Assembly (NCBI GenBank): GCA_902801205.1
Contig: CADCHE010000006.1
Location: forward strand, 124,001-188,000
Direction of reading: 5' to 3'
Origin: an uncultured Bacteroidia bacterium
GTDB taxonomy: Bacteria > Bacteroidota > Bacteroidia > Bacteroidales > UBA932
DNA: 64,000 nt
Shown in pieces: positions 35,358-41,588 of this stretch; within the stretch, counting starts at the first letter, position 1, and every line of letters starts with the position of its first letter. Under the pieces are notes generated by a model, which was not told where the DNA came from, made no database searches, and was given only the letters and a program-made list of their open reading frames with translations. A program made the translations under genes and the position numbers.

Positions 35358-35522
35358 TTACGTTTCTGTCTTATTTATTATATAAGAACCTTTTTTTAAT
35401 CCAAGATGGATCCCGAGGATCATCGCCATGGCCAGCGTCGAGGCCGCCGCCCAGGCGGGCGTCGCCCAGGAAAAGAACTGGACGGCCAGCAGCAGGATGG
35501 CGGCGACGAATCTGGGGCGCAT
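35358..35522 (-). CDS. Small hydrophobic protein at the cassette boundary
   Basis: A 54-residue predicted membrane or secreted peptide (MRPRFVAAILLLAVQFFSWATPAWAAA...). The first 41 codons are GC-rich like the host chromosome. The last 12 (KKGSYIINKTET) are AT-rich, so the boundary of foreign DNA appears to fall inside the gene, near 35400. The original C-terminus may have been replaced. A -7 element (TATATTTG, minus strand 35542-35549) lies 19 nt before ATG 35522. No family is recognised. Confidence 0.45.
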   Translation of the reverse strand: MRPRFVAAILLLAVQFFSWATPAWAAASTLAMAMILGIHLGLKKGSYIINKTET

Positions 35523-35646
35523 AGAATTTTTACCGTTTCTGCAAATATAAAACAAAAGGAATGACTTTCGCCGGGACCGAAGGAAAATCGAGTGAAACGC
35601 ATCTGCCTGCCGGGCGGCCCTGGAGCGGCTGATTCACTTTCCATCA

Positions 35647-35703
35647 GGATGGCAGCATCTCATCCTCGCCTTTTCAGGCAGCATGGCGAGCGATGCTGCA
35701 TCC
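35647..35703. repeat. Imperfect inverted repeat
   Basis: GGATGGCAGCATC at the left pairs with GATGCTGCATCC at the right, differing by one bulged base. Together they could form a stem of about 12 bp with a ~32-nt loop. Confidence 0.6.
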
Positions 35704-35713
35704 TTATCTTCCG

Positions 35714-35809
35714 GAGGTCGCGACACCCGGAATGCCCTGTGGGGCCGAAAACCTGTCGCGACCTGGCTGAAACAGCCCCATTCCGCCTCTTCCCGGGAGG
35801 TCGCGACAG
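35714..35809. repeat. Three copies of a GTCGCGAC-centred palindromic motif
   Basis: AGGTCGCGACA occurs at 35715-35725, its reverse complement within CTGTCGCGACCT at 35753-35764, and AGGTCGCGACAG at 35798-35809. The last two form a perfect 12-bp inverted repeat with a 33-nt loop. Confidence 0.8.
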
Positions 35810-35853
35810 CTGAAATCCCTTCCAGGGCTGATTCCATGGAGCGACCTTCCCAC

Positions 35854-35917
35854 CCGGCAATATGGCGCTTCCGACAACATGGTCCTCCCCGGCAATATGG
35901 TGCTCCTGGCGGCATGG
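35854..35917. repeat. Tandem motif with a 17-18 bp period
   Basis: CCGGCAATATGG (35854), CCGACAACATGG (35871) and CCGGCAATATGG (35889), followed by a degenerate fourth copy ending GGCATGG (35917). Spacing is constant at 17-18 bp, and the linkers differ. Confidence 0.75.
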
Positions 35918-36010
35918 CGGACGGCGCTCCGATCCATTGATGTCGTGCTGCGCCATCGCGGGACAATCACGGTGCCCATGTGACGGGCGATATGGGACAC
36001 CCGCCGTCTC

Positions 36011-36080
36011 GGCCTCCTTGGAAAGCCCATTCGCCCGGATAGGGATGCACGAAGTGCAAGTTGGGCTTTCCAAGGAGGCC
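36011..36080. repeat. 19-bp perfect inverted repeat with a nested hairpin
   Basis: GGCCTCCTTGGAAAGCCCA (36011-36029) is the exact reverse complement of 36062-36080. The 32-nt loop holds a second perfect palindrome, TGCAC-GAA-GTGCA (36046-36058). A single strand would fold into a long stem topped by a smaller hairpin, as in REP/BIME-like or other structured mobile repeats. Confidence 0.9.
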
Positions 36081-36235
36081 GGAGCGGCGGATAAGAAACC
36101 GGACACCGAGGCCGGAGCGGCGGATAAGAAACCGGACACCGAAAGGCGGCGCCCATTCGCCCGGATAGGGATGCACGAAGTGCAAGTTGGGCTTTCCAAG
36201 AAGGCCGGAGCGGCGGATAAGAAACCGGACACAGA
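36025..36235. repeat. 85-bp direct repeat with internal 33-bp tandem duplication
   Basis: The block 36025-36109 recurs at 36151-36235 with two substitutions, offset by 126 bp. Its right part is a 33-bp unit present three times: 36076-36108, immediately repeated at 36109-36141, and again at 36202-36234. The second large copy lacks the left arm of the long inverted repeat. Confidence 0.92.
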
Positions 36236-36249
36236 AGGTATACAAAAGT

Positions 36250-36292
36250 ATAAAAAGAAGGTGTATTCCTTGGAAAAACCGTGGAATACACC
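36250..36292 (-). terminator. Rho-independent terminator of the etf-acyl-CoA dehydrogenase operon
   Basis: On the minus strand a perfect 10-bp stem (GGTGTATTCC/GGAATACACC; 36283-36292 and 36260-36269) is followed by the T-rich run TTCTTTTTATAC. It lies 26 nt after the acyl-CoA dehydrogenase stop codon. Confidence 0.85.
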
Positions 36293-36318
36293 CTCTCGTC
36301 AATCAGGCGGGCGTCAAA

Positions 36319-38040
36319 TTACTCGGCGGCGTGGACGGCGCGGAAAGAAGCAAGATCCTCTTCACGCAGGGAGGCGACATAGGCGCTCTTTCCGGCGACA
36401 TCCTCCTCGGCCATGCGGACATAGACGTTCGCGCTGCGCTCGAACAGGTCGGGCGCCACGGTGGCATCGCGCAACAGGAGCAGCGACAGGATGATGTCGG
36501 CCGTCATATCGTACAGACGGCGGGCCAGGAAGTCCTGGACCTCCTGCGAGGCGGAGTCCTTGACGGCCTGCACACTCTTCTCGTAGCTGTCGGCCATGGC
36601 GGCGACCCGGGCGCGGAGACCCTCCAGCTGGGGAGCGACCGGCTCGGCGAGCATCTCGCGGATGATGTTCAGATACGTCCCGTTGGTGATGTAGCGGATG
36701 GCAGCCACCACCTGCAGCTGCGTCGTCCCCTCATAGATGGAGAAGATGCGCGCATCGCGCATGAGGCGCTGGCTCTTGTATTCCATGATGAAGCCCGATC
36801 CGCCGTGTACAGACACGCTGTCGTAAGCATTCTGGTTGGCGAATTCGGAGTTCGTCCCCTTCGCCAGCGGCGTGAACGCGTCGGCCAGGCGGGAGAACTT
36901 CTTCATCTCGGCGCGCTCCTCCGGCGTCAGCGGACGTTCGCGCTGGATATCCTCCAGCGCCTTGTAGACGTCCACATGGGCGGCGGTGTGGTAAAGCATG
37001 GCGCGGCCCGCGTCAAGCTTGGCCTTCATCCGGCTCAGCATGTCGTACACGCCCGGGAAGTGGTTGATCGTCTGACCGAACTGCGCCCGCTCGGCCGCGT
37101 ACTTCGTGGCCTCGACGAGGGCTTCCTGGCAGACACCGATGCTTTGCGCGGCGATGCCCAAACGGGCGCCGTTCATCAGCGCCATCACGTATTTGATGAG
37201 GCCCAGGCGGCGGTCGCCGCAGAGTTCGGCCTTCGCGTTCTTGTAGGTAAGCTCGCAGGTGGGCGAACCGTGGATGCCGAGCTTGTGCTCGATGTGGCGG
37301 ACATTCACGCCACCCTGCCGCTTGTCGTAGATGAACATCGACAGGCCGCGTCCGTCCGTGGTCCCTTCCTCGGAGCGGGCGAGCACCAGGTGGATGTTGG
37401 AGTCGCCGTTGGTGATGAACCGCTTCACGCCGTTGAGCAGCCAGCAGCCTTCCTCCTCGCTCCAGGTGGCCTTCAGCATCACGCGCTGCAGGTCGGAGCC
37501 GGCATCCGGCTCTGTCAGGTCCATCGACATCGTCTCGCCCTGGCAGACACGCGGGATGAAGCGCTGGCGCTGGTCCTCGTTCCCGAATTCGTAGAGGGTC
37601 TCGCAGCAGCTCTGCAGGCTCCAGATGTTCTGGAAGCTGGCGTCGGCGGCGGAGATGATCTCGCTCGCCATGCTGAACACCAGTTCGGGGACGTTGAGCC
37701 CGCCGTAGCGGCGCGGCATCGTCAGGCCCCACAGGCCGGCCTTCGTGGCGGCGTCCATGTTCTCGAACGTCTTGGAAGCGTAGATCATGCGCCCGTTCTC
37801 CAGGTGCGGTCCTTCCAGGTCGACGGCCTCGGAATTGGGCTCGATGATGTTGGCTGCCACGTCGCCGACGATCTCGAGGAGCCGCTTGTAGTTTTCGATC
37901 GCATCCTCATGGTCGACGGGGGCATCCGCATATTTGTCCTTGTCGGTGAAACCGCGCTCCTTGAGCTCCACGATGCGCCGCATCAGGGGATGGTTCAGGT
38001 AGAATGCGATTTCAGGACGGTCGGTATAGTAATTTGCCAT
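36319..38040 (-). CDS. Acyl-CoA dehydrogenase family protein
   Basis: A 573-residue flavoenzyme that introduces or reduces the 2,3-double bond of an acyl-CoA and exchanges electrons with ETF. Family motifs are SMDLTEPDAGSD, a GVKRFITNGD strand, AAERAQFGQTI and the catalytic base Glu in SIYEGTTQLQV near residue 440. A ~120-residue C-terminal extension is typical of longer Bacteroidetes members. It follows etfA by 15 nt, so the operon is etfB-etfA-dehydrogenase. It may run as butyryl-CoA dehydrogenase in fermentation, but substrate length cannot be read from the sequence. Confidence 0.94.
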   Translation of the reverse strand: MANYYTDRPEIAFYLNHPLMRRIVELKERGFTDKDKYADAPVDHEDAIENYKRLLEIVGDVAANIIEPNSEAVDLEGPHLENGRMIYASKTFENMDAATKAGLWGLTMPRRYGGLNVPELVFSMASEIISAADASFQNIWSLQSCCETLYEFGNEDQRQRFIPRVCQGETMSMDLTEPDAGSDLQRVMLKATWSEEEGCWLLNGVKRFITNGDSNIHLVLARSEEGTTDGRGLSMFIYDKRQGGVNVRHIEHKLGIHGSPTCELTYKNAKAELCGDRRLGLIKYVMALMNGARLGIAAQSIGVCQEALVEATKYAAERAQFGQTINHFPGVYDMLSRMKAKLDAGRAMLYHTAAHVDVYKALEDIQRERPLTPEERAEMKKFSRLADAFTPLAKGTNSEFANQNAYDSVSVHGGSGFIMEYKSQRLMRDARIFSIYEGTTQLQVVAAIRYITNGTYLNIIREMLAEPVAPQLEGLRARVAAMADSYEKSVQAVKDSASQEVQDFLARRLYDMTADIILSLLLLRDATVAPDLFERSANVYVRMAEEDVAGKSAYVASLREEDLASFRAVHAAE

Positions 38041-38055
38041 AGCTGGTTCCTCCGG

Positions 38056-39078
38056 TTATTTGCTGTTCTGCTTGTAATATTTGATGAGTTTCGGAATCAC
38101 TTCCTCCACGGTGCCCACGATGACGTAGTCCGCGATCTTGTTGATCGGCGCGTCCGGGTCGGAGTTGATGCTGATGATGATTCCGCTGTCCTGCATGCCG
38201 GCGATGTGCTGGATCTGGCCCGAGATGCCGCAGGCAATATAGACCTTCGGATGGACGGTCACGCCCGTCTGGCCGATCTGCCGGTCGTGGTCGCAGAAGC
38301 CCGCGTCCACGGCGGCGCGGCTGGCACCGACTTCGGCGTGCAGCACCTTCGCCAGGTCGAAAAGCATGTCGAATCCTTCCTTGGAACCCATGCCGTAACC
38401 GCCGGAAACGACGATCGAGGCACCTTTCAGGTTGTGTTTCGCCGCTTCGACATGGTGGTCGAGCACCTTCACCACGTAGGCTTCCGCGGAGACGTACTTG
38501 TCTACATCGGGGTAGACGACTTCCCCCCGCGCCTTCCCGTCGTAGAGCGCCTTCTGCATGACACCGGAACGGACCGTCGCCATCTGCGGACGGTGCTCCG
38601 GATTGACGATGGTGGCGACGATGTTGCCGCCGAACGCCGGACGGATCTGGTAGAGCAGGTTGTCGTAGGTCACCTTGGTGCGCGCGTCGGTGTAGGAACC
38701 GATCTCGAGCTGGGTGCAGTCGGCGGTGAGGCCGCTGGTAAGCGACGAGGAGACCCGCGGACCGAGGTCGCGGCCGATCACGGTCGCGCCCATCAGGCAG
38801 ATCTGCGGCTTCTCCTCCTTGAAGAGGTTCACGAGGATGTCGGTGTGCGGCGCGGAGGTGTACGGGAACAGGCCCGGCCCGTCGAAGACGAACAGTTTGT
38901 CTACGCCGTAGGGGAGGATCTGGTCTTCGACCTTGCCCCGGATCTGCGTGCCGGCGACCACTGCGTGGAGTTCGACGCCCAGTTCCGTGGCCAGTTTGCG
39001 GCCCTTGGTGAGCAGTTCCTGGGAGACTTCGGCCACGAGGGTGCCTTCGATCTCGCAATATACGAATACGTTGTCCAT
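38056..39078 (-). CDS. etfA: Electron transfer flavoprotein, alpha subunit
   Basis: A 340-residue ETF alpha subunit that carries FAD and shuttles electrons between acyl-CoA dehydrogenase and a redox partner. The C-terminal FAD domain has SGGYGMGSKEGFD, VGASRAAVDAG, QIGQTG, YIACGISGQIQH and ISINSDPDAPI in the usual order. It lies 4 nt after etfB. Whether this ETF is of the electron-bifurcating type cannot be decided by eye. Confidence 0.97.
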   Translation of the reverse strand: MDNVFVYCEIEGTLVAEVSQELLTKGRKLATELGVELHAVVAGTQIRGKVEDQILPYGVDKLFVFDGPGLFPYTSAPHTDILVNLFKEEKPQICLMGATVIGRDLGPRVSSSLTSGLTADCTQLEIGSYTDARTKVTYDNLLYQIRPAFGGNIVATIVNPEHRPQMATVRSGVMQKALYDGKARGEVVYPDVDKYVSAEAYVVKVLDHHVEAAKHNLKGASIVVSGGYGMGSKEGFDMLFDLAKVLHAEVGASRAAVDAGFCDHDRQIGQTGVTVHPKVYIACGISGQIQHIAGMQDSGIIISINSDPDAPINKIADYVIVGTVEEVIPKLIKYYKQNSK

Positions 39079-39082
39079 ACGC

Positions 39083-39952
39083 TTAACCGATAATCTTTTC
39101 GTTCAACAATTCCTGTACGAGGCCTTCCACGTCGGCGTCGCTGGCGGAGAGGGTCTTGCTCTCCTTGGCCTGGAAGACGATGTTCACCACGTTCTTCACC
39201 TTCGTCGGGGAGCCGGCGAGACCGCACTGGGACGGATCGCCGTCCACGTCGGCCACGCTCCACTGGTTGAGGGTGAGGTAGGGACGTTCTTCATAGAGCG
39301 CAGCCCGCGGGTCGTCCGCGGTGCGTTCCATCGGGCAGGAAGCATACTTGTACTTCATCACGAGGCGGGCGTTCTGCGGACGGCAGGGCGCTGCGCTTCC
39401 GTTGACCGTCAGTACGGCCGGGAGAGGGACCTGGACGGTCTCCACGCCGCCGTCGATGAGGCGGCGCACCGTGGCGACGCCGTCTTCGACGCCGAGGATC
39501 TCCTCGACGTAGGTGACCTGGTTCAGCCCGAGTTTCTGGGCGACCTGCGGACCGACCTGTGCGGTGTCTCCGTCGATGGCCTGGCGGCCGCCGATGACAA
39601 GGTCGACGTCGCCGATCTTGCGGATGGCGGTGGCGAGCGCGTAGGAAGTGGCGAGGGTGTCGGCGCCGGCGAAGAGCCGGTCGGTCAGGAGCCAGCCGGT
39701 GTCAGCGCCCCGGTAGAGGCCCTGGCGTATGATTTCTCCAGCACGGGGCGGCCCCATCGTGAGCACGCCGACCGTCGAGCCGGGATTCTGTTCCTTGAGA
39801 CGGAGCGCCTGTTCCAGAGCGGCCAGGTCATCCGGGTTGAAAATGGCAGGCAGGGCAGCGCGGTTCACGGTTCCTTCCGCGGTCATCGCATCCTTGCCCA
39901 CATTGCGGGTGTCCGGCACTTGCTTGGCCAGAACGACGATTTTCAAACTCAT
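39083..39952 (-). CDS. etfB: Electron transfer flavoprotein, beta subunit
   Basis: A 289-residue ETF beta subunit. It begins MSLKIVVLAKQVPD and contains NPDDLAALEQALRLKE and the nucleotide-binding GRQAIDGDTAQVGPQ, all family signatures. It binds AMP or a second FAD and docks the dehydrogenase. It is the first gene of the operon, preceded by a strong promoter and a leader that can form a hairpin. Confidence 0.96.
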   Translation of the reverse strand: MSLKIVVLAKQVPDTRNVGKDAMTAEGTVNRAALPAIFNPDDLAALEQALRLKEQNPGSTVGVLTMGPPRAGEIIRQGLYRGADTGWLLTDRLFAGADTLATSYALATAIRKIGDVDLVIGGRQAIDGDTAQVGPQVAQKLGLNQVTYVEEILGVEDGVATVRRLIDGGVETVQVPLPAVLTVNGSAAPCRPQNARLVMKYKYASCPMERTADDPRAALYEERPYLTLNQWSVADVDGDPSQCGLAGSPTKVKNVVNIVFQAKESKTLSASDADVEGLVQELLNEKIIG

Positions 39953-39968
39953 ATTCGTTCGGATTTAG

Positions 39969-40027
39969 TTCCGGGTTACCTTAGGGGTAATCCGGACAAA
40001 TTTACGACATATTTTTTTATTGGCAAA
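39969..40027 (-). promoter_or_regulatory. Promoter and leader hairpin of the etfBA operon
   Basis: Minus-strand TTTG (40024-40027), exactly 19 nt of spacing, then TAAATTTG (39997-40004), a full consensus match. The leader (about 39971-39993) contains a near-perfect inverted repeat, CCGGATTACC/GGTAACCCGG with one wobble, that could form a 10-bp hairpin ahead of the etfB start. Confidence 0.7.
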
Positions 40028-40042
40028 ATGGGTTGGGTCTGC

Positions 40043-41032
40043 CTAGTCCATCGGTTCGATGATGACTTCGTAATATCCGCCGTTGTAGTTCGCGGTTACG
40101 GTAAACTGGTGCCAGGGACCGACTTCGCTGTGCTGCTCCTTGTGATGGTGCCCGCAGAACGTGGCGAGCAGGTTGTTCTTCCCACAGGCTTTCAGTACGG
40201 CTTTCCACATGTCTTTCGACACCTGCCCGGGGCCGTCTTCCGGCCAGGGCTGCCGCCTTTCGATCTTGTAGAGGTTGTCCGAACCGAGGCCCCATTCGGG
40301 ATGCGCGGTGGAGTGGTTGCTGTATCCGGGCGCGAAGAACGGGATATGATAGAAGAGGATCTTGGGCTGCTTCCCCTTGACTTCCTGCCGGAAAGCCTTC
40401 AGTTGTTCGGGGAGGATCTCATAGATGCTGTTGTCGAGGAAAATCAGTTTCACGCCCTTGATCTCGACGCTGTAGAGCTTGTGGTCGTATCCTTGATAGA
40501 GAGGGGAAAGCCGTTTTTCCGTCCATGTCTCCCGGAGTTCCTCCAAGGTCCCCTCCATCCCTTCGTATTGCCAGTCGTGGTTGCCGGAGGTGTAGAACCA
40601 GGGGATCCCCGATGCATCCAGTTGTTCCTTCAGCCACTCGATGCCGTCCTCCGAAGGGAAACTCACCATGTCGCCCAGCAGGGCGATGGCATCGGCGTGC
40701 CGCTCCTTGGCCAGCGCCACCGTTTTCACCAGGCACTCCTCGGGGTCCGTATCCTCGAGTGTCTGGAAGTGCTTCGTCTTGTGGTGCGTCTGCGCGATCC
40801 TGTCGCTGTACTGGCGGAAAGGTTCTTCACGCTCGTCGCTCCGGAAAAGGTGCGTGTCGGAGATGACGAAGATCCTGACCGGTTCGGTGACGTCTTCGGA
40901 ATAGATCCGGACCTGCGGCCCTTTCTGGTATACGGTCGAGCGGATCCCTTTGAGCAAGGGGCTTTTCTGCGCTGTCGCTGCCGGCCCCGCCAGCAGTAAG
41001 GCAGCAGCCAATACTACTGCAATCTTTTTCAT
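40043..41032 (-). CDS. Exported metallophosphoesterase
   Basis: A 329-residue calcineurin-like phosphoesterase with a signal peptide (1-21, AATAQ). The metal-binding motifs are in order: FVISDTHLF (DxH), LLGDMVSF (GD), TSGNHDW (GNHD), FYHIPFF and FCGHHHKE (GHxH). It would hydrolyse a phosphoester in the periplasm, possibly of nucleotides or sugar phosphates. It lies 6 nt after the deoxyribosyltransferase-like gene, perhaps forming a nucleotide-salvage pair; that link is inference. Confidence 0.93.
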   Translation of the reverse strand: MKKIAVVLAAALLLAGPAATAQKSPLLKGIRSTVYQKGPQVRIYSEDVTEPVRIFVISDTHLFRSDEREEPFRQYSDRIAQTHHKTKHFQTLEDTDPEECLVKTVALAKERHADAIALLGDMVSFPSEDGIEWLKEQLDASGIPWFYTSGNHDWQYEGMEGTLEELRETWTEKRLSPLYQGYDHKLYSVEIKGVKLIFLDNSIYEILPEQLKAFRQEVKGKQPKILFYHIPFFAPGYSNHSTAHPEWGLGSDNLYKIERRQPWPEDGPGQVSKDMWKAVLKACGKNNLLATFCGHHHKEQHSEVGPWHQFTVTANYNGGYYEVIIEPMD

Positions 41033-41038
41033 ATGGGT

Positions 41039-41485
41039 TTATTTATGTTCGTTCCGAGGTTGTTCCAATGCGCGGATGATGTCGTCCAGGTCGCCCGAGA
41101 CGGCGGTGAACAGCCGGTACATGAGTTCCGGTTCCTGTTTTTCGGGGATGTAGATATAGGTGGGTTTCCCGGCACCCTGCATCCATCCGGCCTCGGCGTG
41201 GGCGGACCGGCCGCAGGGGAGGACCAGTACGCAGACGTCGGCCCACAGCATGGCCTCGTAGTCGCTGCGGAATCCCTCCCTGGCGTGCGGATGGTCGAGT
41301 CCGCGGATGTACTCTTCCACGCTCCAGCCTTCCCAGGCGGGGTCGATATCGGCCCAGTGGAAGCCGCCGCGGCCGTGGGGCGGGTTCCGGAAGTCGTACA
41401 CCTCATGTCCGGCCTCGCGCAGGCGCCGGACGACATCGGGCTGATAGGCGTTCCTCCAGCTGCTCGCTACATAGATCTTTGCCAT
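41039..41485 (-). CDS. Nucleoside 2-deoxyribosyltransferase-like protein
   Basis: A 148-residue protein of the nucleoside deoxyribosyltransferase fold, which breaks or exchanges N-glycosidic bonds. It starts KIYVASSWRNAYQPDVVRRLREAGHEVYDF. It ends its core with ADVCVLVLPCGRSAHAEAGWMQGAGKP, where the Glu is the likely nucleophile. ATG 41485 is chosen; the upstream frame to 41590 overlaps the divergent gene. It precedes the metallophosphoesterase by 6 nt. Related proteins also occur in phage and defence loci, so the role is open. Confidence 0.85.
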   Translation of the reverse strand: MAKIYVASSWRNAYQPDVVRRLREAGHEVYDFRNPPHGRGGFHWADIDPAWEGWSVEEYIRGLDHPHAREGFRSDYEAMLWADVCVLVLPCGRSAHAEAGWMQGAGKPTYIYIPEKQEPELMYRLFTAVSGDLDDIIRALEQPRNEHK

Positions 41486-41588
41486 GGTTTTGTCATAATT
41501 CGTCCCTAATATACGGAAAATACGCCGAACCTGAAGAAAAATGAGTATATTTATCCCTTGTGAAGACTCATCCCAAAAATCATCAGTC

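Larger units (their letters stand above)
35556..36318. other. Non-coding, palindrome-rich intergenic region
   Basis: No protein-coding gene is supported in these ~760 bp. Frames here on both strands translate the same repeats and lack recognisable domains. The region contains several inverted repeats, a 17-18 bp tandem motif, an 85-bp direct repeat with a 33-bp internal tandem duplication, and the terminator of the acyl-CoA dehydrogenase operon. Composition is GC-rich, unlike the AT-rich cassette on its left. Confidence 0.75.

Noticed and set aside
36011-36080. Integron attC site
   Set aside because: The long arms are perfectly complementary, without the usual extrahelical bases or recognisable core sites, and no integron integrase is in the window. 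Left as a structured repeat of unknown type.
35854-36235. Possible CRISPR array
   Set aside because: Units are of unequal length (12, 33 and 85 bp), the spacers are not unique segments of constant size, and no cas gene is present.
35634-36302. Several overlapping frames of 80-190 codons on both strands
   Set aside because: They translate the repeat units (for instance FLIRRSGLLGKPNLHF repeated), have no domains, and change frame between repeat copies. Treated as non-coding repeat DNA.
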